A DNA stretch of 15,893 nt from contig JAUZQX010000006.1 of NCBI GenBank assembly GCA_030950765.1, forward strand, positions 1 through 15,893, given 5' to 3'. The DNA is from Ghiorsea sp. (lineage in GTDB: Bacteria; Pseudomonadota; Zetaproteobacteria; Mariprofundales; Mariprofundaceae). This document shows, one piece after another, positions 1-7,273 of the stretch; positions within the stretch are counted from its first letter, which is position 1, and the number at the start of each line of letters is the position of its first letter. The position numbers were made by a program, and so were the translations under genes. The notes beneath the pieces were generated by a model, which did not search any database, was not told the DNA's origin, and was given only the letters and a program-made list of their open reading frames with translations.

Positions 1-126
1 GCAATTACAAAGCAAAGCCAGAGAGCCAACTACAAACCAAAACCCGACCATCCGTGGCGAAAATTAACAACTCAAAAGCGGACATTTCTATCTGGGGCAA
101 AAGCGGACATTTCTACTTTGGGTTGA
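1..126 (+). pseudogene. C-terminal tail of a probable transposase (cut by window start)
   Basis: The frame starting at base 1 is open until a TGA at 124-126 and gives about 41 residues rich in Lys, Arg, Pro and Gln, with the string KPDHPWRK near residues 13-20. I associate a P-D-H-P-W-R tail with the C-termini of some insertion-sequence transposases, but this is memory and not a search. Support comes from two direct copies of an 18-bp motif inside the last third of the frame (73-90 and 98-115), a layout typical of IS ends. The rest of the gene lies outside the window, so I cannot say whether the element is intact. The family is uncertain; IS21-like is a guess because that family carries repeated end motifs. 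Confidence 0.4.
73..115 (+). repeat. Two 18-bp direct repeats, probable IS end
   Basis: The motif caaaagcggacatttcta occurs at 73-90 and again, identically, at 98-115, so the copies start 25 bp apart. Neighbouring repeated motifs at an element end are commonly transposase-binding sites. They overlap the end of the probable transposase frame, which suggests this is the right-hand end of an insertion sequence that entered from the left of the window. Confidence 0.45.
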
Positions 127-168
127 CATCGTAGCAAATAGGCATAAGTGCTGCACTGCTAAAGCATT

Positions 169-329
169 GGTAAGATCTTAAAATTTCATGAACGCATATA
201 TTGTGTCCAGTGAATCAAAACTCTGCGTTGTGCATCTGAGCATTAGCCTTGCTATTCCATGCAACACACGCCTGGGTTTTGAATGCCCTGAAATACAATC
301 TGCTGCATCCAGGCTTATTCAGAGCTTCC
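169..329 (-). mobile_element. MITE-like palindromic element, copy 1
   Basis: This is a roughly 161-bp non-coding element that reappears inverted at 8300-8461. Over the core (about 222-325) the copies differ at only about six positions. The element folds on itself: the centre pairs gaatagc with gctattgc around a 3-nt loop, and the arms continue as an imperfect inverted repeat to the ends. The terminal sequences resemble IS5-type inverted repeats (ggaagctctgaataagcc on the minus strand at the 329 side; a degraded ggtaagatctt at the 169 side). Small size, terminal inverted repeats and no coding capacity fit a miniature inverted-repeat transposable element mobilised by a full-length IS elsewhere. 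No clear target duplication is visible. Open frames crossing it look like artefacts. Confidence 0.65.
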
Positions 330-434
330 TTAATAACCATCACGACGCGAACGCAACCTTTTTTTCAACTTACGTTCTTTTCTCACTTTCACCTGAAGCG
401 TAAGCACTTTTACCTCACTTTTGACAGCCTCAGC
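330..434 (-). pseudogene. Out-of-frame C-terminal tail of the cupredoxin-like protein
   Basis: On the minus strand a second frame is open from 434 to a TAA at 330-332. It reads AEAVKSEVKVLTLQVKVRKE followed by a basic stretch and RSRRDGY before the stop. This is a beta strand followed by a basic tail ending in Tyr, as I recall for complete members of this family. Joining it to the upstream frame needs one -1 shift somewhere in 412-434, for example at the four-A run at 419-422, and restores a protein of about 218 residues. The restored stop sits exactly beside copy 1 of the palindromic element. The cause could be a real mutation, a sequencing error or recoding. Confidence 0.55.
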
Positions 435-985
435 TTAGAAACCAAAGGTTTACGCGTTTTAATGCGCGGATGCCACGCTTCCATGTAGTAATCTCCCGCA
501 GGTATATTCTGCATGGTGAGCTGCCCATCCGCATTACTCATAGCAAACAAGGGTGTATCTAAAATATAAATATAACCTCGCATCCAATCATGAATATTAC
601 AACCTAAACGCACCACACCTGTTTTATCAAATAAGATGGGGCCGGTGGGCGTGCCTTCATATAAAGGAAGCTCAAAAGGTTTAGGTTTATCAAAAGAATA
701 TAAATGATGGCGGATATCATCACTGTTGGGAAAAGATACTGAGGTTCCTACCGTAATGGGCAATACATGTGGCACAAATGTTTTGCCCACTTGATCCATC
801 ACCTGCAAAGGCATGGCGCTTGCCTTTTGCTGCCCAGATGTATCGTGCAAGCTAACAATAACATAAGGTAAAGCTTGCCCGCTGACTTCATCATATACCG
901 TAATATTCATGCTTGCTGCCCATACAGTTTGCCCACAGCATAACAACGTCAGCAGCAATAAACCGTTTAACTTTATATGTTTCAT
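410..985 (-). CDS. Periplasmic cupredoxin-like protein (methylamine-utilisation-type family), C-terminus frameshifted
   Basis: The first 24 residues form a signal peptide (LLLLTLLCCGQTVWAA), so the product is exported. A carboxypeptidase-regulatory-like/cupredoxin fold follows. Candidate type 1 copper ligands are His93 or His94 (RHHLYSF) and Cys129, His132 and Met135 (GCNIHDWM). This pattern matches small secreted proteins usually annotated 'methylamine utilization protein', whose real role is unclear; electron transfer or copper handling is likely. The gene starts one base after the stop of the upstream barrel gene and has a poor ribosome site, so translational coupling is likely. The frame stops at 410-412 after 191 residues, whereas the family usually has a longer Lys/Arg-rich tail ending in Tyr. 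That tail is present in another frame at 330-434 (separate entry). Confidence 0.75.
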   Translation of the reverse strand: MKHIKLNGLLLLTLLCCGQTVWAASMNITVYDEVSGQALPYVIVSLHDTSGQQKASAMPLQVMDQVGKTFVPHVLPITVGTSVSFPNSDDIRHHLYSFDKPKPFELPLYEGTPTGPILFDKTGVVRLGCNIHDWMRGYIYILDTPLFAMSNADGQLTMQNIPAGDYYMEAWHPRIKTRKPLVSKLRLSKVR

Positions 986-986
986 A

Positions 987-1832
987 TCAATAACTCACAA
1001 TATAACTCAGCGTATAGATGGTTTCATAATAGTTGCTCCATATACTTTTAAACCCTGCTAACCGAGAGCCTTGCCAATACGCATAATTAAATTCAACTGC
1101 ACTTTGCTCATCCACATAATAATTTACACCTAAACCTACTTTATCCAAACGCTCGCCTTCTAACTTATAAGCAGAGCGACCAGACCCAAACACAGGGTCT
1201 GTAACAAAAACATTATTCGCATCTGCAACAATATGGCTATTGGGGTACATATTCGGGGCAACAGCGCCTTGCACATAGGTATAATCAAACAACAACATCC
1301 AATCATCACTCAGCAAATAATCACCACTCAAGCTTAAGGTATGCCTTTTGCTATCAAACACGTCATGTGCAGCATTTTCAATAGCGTAAGTATAATCGAA
1401 GTTCAGAGTAAGGTTATCACCCCAATGTTTACCTAAACCTGCTTTAACTGACGCATAGGTTGCATCTCGCAAATCATCCGCTGAGTATTTATAACCCACC
1501 ACTGCCCCCAAAGTGTACCAAGGCACATCACCAACACCAAACTTGTCCTTAAACGATACACCCGCTTTCATCCATGTATGATTAAACAAAGGGTATGTCT
1601 GATATTCACTATGCTCCACGGATACCGTAGGGGTAAACATGCCATCACCAAGCGGCATAGGAAAACCAATACGTGTACTCAGCACCAAGGCATTGTCTGG
1701 CACACGGTCTGGCAAATGGTTACCAATCGACACATTATCATTGCTAACCACATCAACCTGCATATCGATAAAAGTATCTGCCCAACCTAACGCAGGTGTG
1801 ACAAGCAAAAATATATAAATAATAACCTTCAT
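987..1832 (-). CDS. Outer-membrane beta-barrel protein, unnamed family
   Basis: The predicted protein has 281 residues. A signal peptide (MKVIIYIFLLVTPALGWA) is followed by alternating amphipathic strands such as LTLNFDYTYAI, WMLLFDYTYVQG, VGLGVNYYVD and VEFNYAYWQGS, and the last residue is Tyr, all typical of an outer-membrane barrel. I chose the ATG at 1832 over the longer frame because a strong ribosome site (aagggagg) sits 5 bases upstream; the extra residues of the longer frame would spoil the signal peptide. It is first in a two-gene unit with the cupredoxin-like protein, which starts directly after its stop. The pairing suggests a joint periplasm/outer-membrane role, possibly metal- or redox-related, but no substrate can be read from the sequence. 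Confidence 0.75.
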   Translation of the reverse strand: MKVIIYIFLLVTPALGWADTFIDMQVDVVSNDNVSIGNHLPDRVPDNALVLSTRIGFPMPLGDGMFTPTVSVEHSEYQTYPLFNHTWMKAGVSFKDKFGVGDVPWYTLGAVVGYKYSADDLRDATYASVKAGLGKHWGDNLTLNFDYTYAIENAAHDVFDSKRHTLSLSGDYLLSDDWMLLFDYTYVQGAVAPNMYPNSHIVADANNVFVTDPVFGSGRSAYKLEGERLDKVGLGVNYYVDEQSAVEFNYAYWQGSRLAGFKSIWSNYYETIYTLSYIVSY

Positions 1833-2001
1833 GCCAGCCTCCCTTGCATTGGATACCAATTACTAAGATATAAGTGTAGCACTTTGCCAAAATCTTGCAA
1901 AAAATGCACTTTTAACGCTTGGGTTTGCTTCCCACAGTTGAACATCATATGCTTGGCAACATTCAAAATATCTAAACAAAGTTTTCTTAAGGAGCACGAC
2001 T

Positions 2002-2823
2002 ATGAACCACTTACAAAAAGTCATCGAACAAGCATGGGATACCCGCGATACATGGGATATGCACACTGTAGCCACAGAAATACGCGAAGCTGTGGTGCGT
2101 ACCATCGACCTTTTGGATGATGGCGGCATTCGTGTAGCCGAAAAAAATGACAATGGTGACTGGGTTACCAACGAGTGGATGAAAAAAGCTGTGCTATTGT
2201 TCTTCAAGCTGCACGACAATGAAGTCATTCGTGGTGGCGACACCAATTATTTCGATAAAGTTCCACAAAAGTTTGCCAACTGGGGCGAAGATATGTTCCG
2301 TAAAGGTGGTATGCGTGTGGTGCCTAATGCTACGGTTCGTAAAGGTTCATTTATTGCAGCAAAAGTGGTGCTGATGCCATCGTATGTCAACATCGGCGCT
2401 TATGTGGATGAAGGCACCATGGTCGATACTTGGTCCACGGTTGGTTCATGTGCACAAATTGGTAAAAACGTACATTTATCGGGTGGTGTTGGCATTGGTG
2501 GCGTATTAGAACCACTACAAGCCACCCCAACCATTATTGAAGACAACTGTTTTATTGGTGCGCGTTCTGAGATTGTTGAAGGTGTGATTGTGCGCGAAGG
2601 TTCTGTGATTTCTATGGGTGTTTATATTGGCAAATCAACCCGAATCGTTAATCGCGCAACAGGCGAAGTCACTTATGGTGAAGTGCCTCCATATTCAGTG
2701 GTGGTTTCTGGCTCTATGCCAGGTGCATCAGGTGGTCCGAATTTGTATTGTGCAGTGATTGTAAAAACTGTAGATGAAAAAACACGCTCAAAAACGGGCA
2801 TTACTGAACTACTACGCGAATAA
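2002..2823 (+). CDS. dapD: 2,3,4,5-tetrahydropyridine-2,6-dicarboxylate N-succinyltransferase
   Basis: DapD transfers succinyl from succinyl-CoA to tetrahydrodipicolinate in the cytoplasm, the committed step of the succinylase route to meso-diaminopimelate and lysine. The 273-residue length matches the family (274 in E. coli). An alpha-helical N-terminal domain (about 1-100) precedes a left-handed beta-helix built of hexapeptide repeats (about 105-225). Asp142 (MVDTWSTVGSC) and Glu190 (FIGARSE) match the residues known to matter for catalysis. The start at 2002 has an aaggag ribosome site 8 bases upstream. The gene stands alone with its own terminator. The next pathway enzyme, dapC, is in this window at 9565-10752. 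Confidence 0.97.
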   Translation: MNHLQKVIEQAWDTRDTWDMHTVATEIREAVVRTIDLLDDGGIRVAEKNDNGDWVTNEWMKKAVLLFFKLHDNEVIRGGDTNYFDKVPQKFANWGEDMFRKGGMRVVPNATVRKGSFIAAKVVLMPSYVNIGAYVDEGTMVDTWSTVGSCAQIGKNVHLSGGVGIGGVLEPLQATPTIIEDNCFIGARSEIVEGVIVREGSVISMGVYIGKSTRIVNRATGEVTYGEVPPYSVVVSGSMPGASGGPNLYCAVIVKTVDEKTRSKTGITELLRE

Positions 2824-2845
2824 ACAACAGCTTTTATGGTGATAC

Positions 2846-2875
2846 AAGGGTTATGTGCAAGCATAACCCTTTTTT
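2846..2875 (+). terminator. Rho-independent terminator of dapD
   Basis: A perfect 10-bp stem, aagggttatg (2846-2855) pairing with cataaccctt (2862-2871), closes a 6-nt loop and runs into a T tract ending at 2875. It lies 23 bases after the dapD stop codon. Confidence 0.9.
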
Positions 2876-2883
2876 ATACCCAC

Positions 2884-2911
2884 TTTACAAAAACAGCATA
2901 GAGCCTATAGA
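2884..2911 (+). promoter_or_regulatory. Candidate sigma-70 promoter for the HAD phosphatase
   Basis: TTTACA (2884-2889; 5 of 6 to consensus) and TATAGA (2906-2911; 4 of 6) are separated by 16 bases, just after the dapD terminator. Transcription would begin around 2917-2920, at or beside the ATG at 2920, giving a leaderless or near-leaderless message. This agrees with the absence of a ribosome site upstream of that ATG. Confidence 0.45.
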
Positions 2912-2919
2912 CTGTTCTC

Positions 2920-3675
2920 ATGGTTCAAGCCGTGTTACTTGATTTAGATGGCGTACTGTATGTGGGTAACCAAGCCATCAGAGGTGCAGCTCAAGCTGTA
3001 CAACGCTTGCATGACGCAGGCATCAAAGTTGCAGGCGTTACAAACACCACCACCCAAGCCAAACAGACTGTTGCTCACAAGCTACACCAACTGGGTATTC
3101 CACTTGATGAACAACACCTCTTCACCCCTGCATCTCTGGTGCAATCCTACATTGGCAACAAAACAGCACAATTGTATGTTCGTGATGATTTGCGCCAAGA
3201 TTTTCAGGTTCACGAAAACCTACAACAGCCTGATTATATCGTCATGGGAGATATAGGTGGCATGGGTTACCCCCCTGAAACATTACACAACATCTTTGTA
3301 TCGCTAATACAAGGTGCCAAATTGCTTGCGCTGCATAAAAATCGCTTCTGGCAAAAAGAGGATGGTTTACACCTCGACTTGGGTCCTTGGGTGGCTGCCC
3401 TAGAATATGCTTCTGGCACACAAGCCAAAGTATTTGGCAAACCTTCTCAAGACTTCTTTTCACACATCTGCCAAGCCTTGCAAACTGAGCCGCATCATAC
3501 CTTGATGGTTGGCGACGATATTGAGTCAGATATTCAAGGCGCTCAACGAGCAGGTTTAAAGGCTGCATTGGTACAAACGGGAAAATACAATGCTGACTTT
3601 GTCCGCAGCACAGGTATTCAACCAGACTTTACCATCCCCTCCGTGGCAGAGCTCGCTGATATCGCGATGCCATAA
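2920..3675 (+). CDS. HAD-superfamily phosphatase, NagD/LHPP-like (subclass IIA)
   Basis: All four HAD motifs are present in 251 residues: the nucleophile pair Asp8/Asp10 (LLDLDGVLY), motif II Thr41 (VTNTTTQ), motif III Lys174 (FGKPSQDFF) and motif IV Asp199/Asp200/Asp204 (MVGDDIESD). The cap between motifs II and III is of the C2 type seen in NagD. The VTNTTTQ string resembles phospholysine/phosphohistidine inorganic pyrophosphate phosphatases (LHPP group), so hydrolysis of a small phosphorylated metabolite or of a phospho-amino-acid bond is expected in the cytoplasm. The substrate cannot be predicted. No ribosome site is visible before the ATG (see the promoter entry). The next gene starts 79 bases downstream. 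Confidence 0.85.
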   Translation: MVQAVLLDLDGVLYVGNQAIRGAAQAVQRLHDAGIKVAGVTNTTTQAKQTVAHKLHQLGIPLDEQHLFTPASLVQSYIGNKTAQLYVRDDLRQDFQVHENLQQPDYIVMGDIGGMGYPPETLHNIFVSLIQGAKLLALHKNRFWQKEDGLHLDLGPWVAALEYASGTQAKVFGKPSQDFFSHICQALQTEPHHTLMVGDDIESDIQGAQRAGLKAALVQTGKYNADFVRSTGIQPDFTIPSVAELADIAMP

Positions 3676-3753
3676 GGCTTGTTTTTTAATGCTATTCTGA
3701 TTGAATAAGCTTCTCGTCAAAATTTAAACGATTCATCATTATGGGGATACACC

Positions 3754-4311
3754 GTGTCTAAAGATAGCAAATCAAGCAACCAAGAAAGCATAGAAGCTGG
3801 CAATGTTGACCAAATCCGTGATATTATTTTTGGCGCACAAATGCGTGACTACGAAAAGCGTTTCATCCGTTTGGAAGAACGTTTACTTTCCGAATCTGAC
3901 TCCCTGCGTGGTGAAACCAACAGCCGCTTGGATGCATTGGAAAGCTACATTAAACAAGAAGTTTCAAGTCTTTCTGACATGATTGCTGTAGAACGAGGGG
4001 AGCGTGAAGATGATACGCGCCACCTAAGCAATGAATTGAGCAATCAAACCCAAGAGCAAGAGAAAAAACTCAGCCAACTGCAACAAAGTAGCAACCAAGC
4101 CCAAGCCGATTTGCGTGATGCATTACTTGAACAATCCAAGTCGTTATTGGCTGAAATTCAAAATGTTCGCAATACACTTTCCACCACTTTGGACAAATCC
4201 ACCGAAGAATTGCGCGATGATAAGGCCGACCGCAGGGCATTGGCAGATATGTTTAGCGAAATTGCCATGCGTTTGAATGGCGACTTTCAACTGCCTGAAG
4301 GAAAAAAATAG
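3754..4311 (+). CDS. Cytoplasmic coiled-coil protein, first gene of the GTPase cluster
   Basis: This is a 185-residue hydrophilic protein with no signal peptide or membrane segment. From about residue 30 to 165 it is almost continuous heptad-like helix rich in Glu, Gln, Leu, Ser and Arg. A compact element, DQIRDIIFGAQMRDYEKRF (about 19-37), near the N-terminus looks the most conserved part. The start is GTG at 3754 with a gggg ribosome site about 8 bases upstream; a nearer in-frame ATG is not available and the ATG at 3741 reads quickly into a stop. It lies 21 bases before the membrane-protein gene. A scaffold or adaptor for that protein or the GTPase is a fair inference. I do not recognise a named family. 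Confidence 0.75.
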   Translation: MSKDSKSSNQESIEAGNVDQIRDIIFGAQMRDYEKRFIRLEERLLSESDSLRGETNSRLDALESYIKQEVSSLSDMIAVERGEREDDTRHLSNELSNQTQEQEKKLSQLQQSSNQAQADLRDALLEQSKSLLAEIQNVRNTLSTTLDKSTEELRDDKADRRALADMFSEIAMRLNGDFQLPEGKK

Positions 4312-4332
4312 TAGTCGCATAAAAGCATCGAT

Positions 4333-6765
4333 ATGAGCAACACACACCAGCACGAAGCTGCTATGCAAGAGCTCCGCAAACTCTTGTTTGAGCAAGAGTC
4401 TGCTCGCATTGACAGATTAGAAGAACTTTTAAGCAATCAGGAACTTCACGCTCAAGAAATTGCCAAAGTTCTTGCTGAAGCTGTGAAAATCCGCAGCCAC
4501 AGTGACAACAAACTGGGGCAGGCGCTCACACCAGCGGTAGAAGAAGCTTTGAAAACATCCATTGCCCGCAATCCGCAACCCCTATCTGACGCATTGTTCC
4601 CAGTGATGGGGCCTGCGATTCGCAAAGCGATTCAAAGTTCTATTGCCACTATGTTGCAATCCATGAACCAAACCTTGGAACATTCTTTTTCTGCCCAAGG
4701 TTTACGCTGGCGACTGGATGCCATACGCACAGGCAAATCTTTCGCTGAGGTTGTATTGCTTAACACCCTACTCTACCGCGTTGAGCAGGTTTTCCTTATC
4801 CACAAAGAAACCGGACTATTGCTTAAACATATCGCCTTAGACCCAAGCCATCACGAAGATGCTGATGTGGTATCGAGCATGCTTACGGCTGTACAAGATT
4901 TTATCCATGACTCATTCTCAAGCAGTGCAAACCAAGGTATCGAAAGCTTACGCATGGGTGACTTACAAGTGCTCATCGAGCAGGGCCCTGATGTTGTTTT
5001 AGCGCTGGTATGCCGTGGTAATCCACCACTTCCTCTGCGTGAAAAAATGCAAACCACCATTGAAGACATTCAACATGACTTCCATGAAAACTTACAAGGT
5101 TTTGAAGGTGATACCCAGCCATTTGAAGCAACCGATCTCAACCTATCCCCACTGTTGGTTGCCGACTATGAAAGCAAAACCAAAAAGGGTTCACCATTCA
5201 AGCCCGTTATCACTTTGGGTATTATCACAGCACTTATCATCACATGGGTAGTCTGGGGCCACCGTCAACAAGCAAACATTGATGCTCAGTGGCAGGCATA
5301 TACGCAACAACTCATGGACACCTCAGGCATTGTTATTACAAGTTATAACAACCGTGATGATAAATATATCATCCAAGGTTTACGCGACCCACTAAGCCGT
5401 GACCCATATGAGCTACTGGCCAACGCTAAGTTATCACCCAAACAACTGGAATTAAGTTTGCAGCCATACCAATCATTGGCATCTCCTTTGGTACTCAAGC
5501 GTGCACTTTTCATCTTGCAACCACCACAAAGCATTATCTTGTCTTTACAAGGGAGCACCTTGGTTCTCAATGGTTCTGCGGCACAAACATGGTTAGATGA
5601 AGCTAAAAAAACTGCCCCATTGATTGCTGGCATCTCCCAAGTTGACACCAGCCAACTCACACCAGAACTTACACTGATAGAACGCATTCAAGCACTGTTA
5701 CAGCCCACAACAAACATCCAGCTTTCTTTAGATAAACACAGATTAATCGTGTCTGGAAAAGCTACGCAAGCTTGGGCAGCGCATGCCAAAAAGAACATCC
5801 AGAACATTACAGAAATCACCCAATACCAAGACCGTAAACTTACGCTTATCGATAGCCCAGCTTATGTGCTCAAACAAGCTTACAAGAGGTTACGGCCACC
5901 TAGCACTGTGCGTTTATTGATGACCAAGGATATGCAACTCATCGCCAAAGGCTCTGCATCAGACATTTGGATGGTCAAGGCTAAACAACAAGCCAAACAT
6001 ATTGCCTATCTAAAGTCTTACAATGACCAACAAGTCTCTCTATCCAGTGATATTATTTTACAGCGTGCTATTGAAGCTTTGCAACCACCAGAGTCCGTGC
6101 AGCTATCATTATCGAATGGGATATTGCTGGCAACGGGTGAAGCCCAACAAACGTGGATTGAGTTAGCCAACGATAAAGCGACCAGCCTTGATGGTATTGA
6201 TAGGTTTGACAACCAAGTGGCTAGATTTATTGATGAGGCTGCTATTTTAGCGGCAGCAATACAACAGTTACAACCGCCTAGCAGTGTTAGTCTAAGCTTT
6301 AGCAATGGCATTTTAACGGCAACAGGTTCTGCAACAGGCGCTTGGATTTCTTCTGCCCAAGACCAGTTTGTACTGGTCGATGGTGTACATAGTTTTTATA
6401 CCAACAACCTAAAAAACACCACTGAAGGCTGGACAGATATACAAAGAATGATTAATCAAAGCAGCATTACATTTCCCAACAGTATTGCCAGAATATCTCT
6501 CGATATACAAAAAGATATTGCAACCGTAGCGGCGCAATTCCAACAGGCACAACGCATCGAACCAAGCAGCAAACTACTCATCAAAGCATTGTACAGTAAT
6601 ACAGCCAGCTTTATTACATCCTTACGGCTAAAAGCTGTACAAAAAGCACTGCTCGCCCACGGTATTGGCAACCAACATCTCAGAATTATTTCACACAAAA
6701 CTGATGCAACAAACGCAGCAGAAACCATTCACTTTGCGCTTGAAGTAGAAACAAAACAACCATGA
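4333..6765 (+). CDS. Single-pass envelope protein: longin/roadblock-like cytoplasmic region, five repeats, OmpA-like end
   Basis: The protein has 810 residues. Residues 1-60 are coiled coil. About 120-260 (from GLRWRLDAIRTG through VEQVFLIHKETGLLL and VLIEQGPDVVLALVCRG to GFEGD) has the strand-helix pattern of longin/roadblock domains that bind small GTPases. One membrane helix spans about 291-309 (PVITLGIITALIITWVVWG), with the large C-terminal part presumably periplasmic. A GLRDPLSRDP motif at 349-358 leads into five repeats starting near 387, 447, 511, 574 and 637, each with L-x-P-P-x-x-V-x-L-S and G-x-A-x-x-x-W. The last 70 residues look like OmpA C-terminal domains (LRLKAVQKALLAHGI) but lack the usual TD peptidoglycan-binding motif. 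Its stop overlaps the GTPase start (ATGA), indicating translational coupling. The domain calls are from pattern reading, not a search. Confidence 0.8.
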   Translation: MSNTHQHEAAMQELRKLLFEQESARIDRLEELLSNQELHAQEIAKVLAEAVKIRSHSDNKLGQALTPAVEEALKTSIARNPQPLSDALFPVMGPAIRKAIQSSIATMLQSMNQTLEHSFSAQGLRWRLDAIRTGKSFAEVVLLNTLLYRVEQVFLIHKETGLLLKHIALDPSHHEDADVVSSMLTAVQDFIHDSFSSSANQGIESLRMGDLQVLIEQGPDVVLALVCRGNPPLPLREKMQTTIEDIQHDFHENLQGFEGDTQPFEATDLNLSPLLVADYESKTKKGSPFKPVITLGIITALIITWVVWGHRQQANIDAQWQAYTQQLMDTSGIVITSYNNRDDKYIIQGLRDPLSRDPYELLANAKLSPKQLELSLQPYQSLASPLVLKRALFILQPPQSIILSLQGSTLVLNGSAAQTWLDEAKKTAPLIAGISQVDTSQLTPELTLIERIQALLQPTTNIQLSLDKHRLIVSGKATQAWAAHAKKNIQNITEITQYQDRKLTLIDSPAYVLKQAYKRLRPPSTVRLLMTKDMQLIAKGSASDIWMVKAKQQAKHIAYLKSYNDQQVSLSSDIILQRAIEALQPPESVQLSLSNGILLATGEAQQTWIELANDKATSLDGIDRFDNQVARFIDEAAILAAAIQQLQPPSSVSLSFSNGILTATGSATGAWISSAQDQFVLVDGVHSFYTNNLKNTTEGWTDIQRMINQSSITFPNSIARISLDIQKDIATVAAQFQQAQRIEPSSKLLIKALYSNTASFITSLRLKAVQKALLAHGIGNQHLRIISHKTDATNAAETIHFALEVETKQP

Positions 6766-7256
6766 TTCAAAAAAAAATATGTATCCTTGGAGCCGCAGGT
6801 GTGGGCAAAACAAGCCTGACAGCCCAATTTGTATACAGTAAATTTTCTGAAAAATATATGTCCACGATGGGTGTTAAAATTGATAAAAAAATGCTTGATA
6901 TTGATGGCATACAAGTCAACTTGATGATTTGGGATATCCATGGTGAAGAAAAGTTCAAAAAAATAACTACCAGTTATTTGCGCGGTGCTGCTGGCATGAT
7001 TACTGTCATCGATGGAACACGTCCTGAAACCATACAAACAGCGCATGAAATTTTAACACGTGTACACACCGACATCGGCAATATTCCTAATATATTTTTA
7101 CTCAACAAACATGACCTTACTGATGCTTGGGACATCAGCGAGCAAAACATGGCTGAACTGCAAAAGTATAATAACCCTATCTACACTACCAGCGCCAAAA
7201 CTGGCGAACATGTTGAGCAATCATTTCATGCTCTAGCCCAACTACTTATCTCCTGA
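6762..7256 (+). CDS. Ras/Rab-like small GTPase
   Basis: The protein has 164 residues, the size of a bare Ras-type G domain. G1 is GAAGVGKT (10-17), G2 is Thr35 in STMGVKI, G3 is WDIHGEE (57-63), G4 is NKHD (115-118) and G5 is TSAK (143-146). This places it with the prokaryotic Ras-superfamily GTPases (the MglA and 'Rup' groups) and it reads closer to Rab than to MglA. No C-terminal cysteine for lipidation is present, so membrane contact probably comes through a partner. Glu replaces the usual catalytic Gln after the G3 DxxG, predicting slow intrinsic hydrolysis. The gene overlaps the membrane-protein gene by 4 bases and precedes the cyclase by 17 bases. An A9 run lies at codons 3-6. Confidence 0.92.
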   Translation: MIQKKICILGAAGVGKTSLTAQFVYSKFSEKYMSTMGVKIDKKMLDIDGIQVNLMIWDIHGEEKFKKITTSYLRGAAGMITVIDGTRPETIQTAHEILTRVHTDIGNIPNIFLLNKHDLTDAWDISEQNMAELQKYNNPIYTTSAKTGEHVEQSFHALAQLLIS

Positions 7257-7273
7257 TTGGTAAAAAACATTAC

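Noticed and set aside
169..329. CRISPR repeat or small structured RNA as an explanation for the palindromic element
   Set aside because: There are only two copies, 8 kb apart and without spacers; the terminal inverted repeats and position between gene ends fit a mobile element better.
188..488. Small plus-strand open frames of 71 and 79 codons, and a matching minus-strand frame at 8194-8442
   Set aside because: Their similarity to each other comes from the palindromic element they cross; they also overlap gene 3' ends, have no ribosome site and have no protein-like composition.
3676..3753. A promoter for the coiled-coil/GTPase cluster
   Set aside because: Several AT-rich -35/-10 combinations are possible but none stands out, so no position is called.
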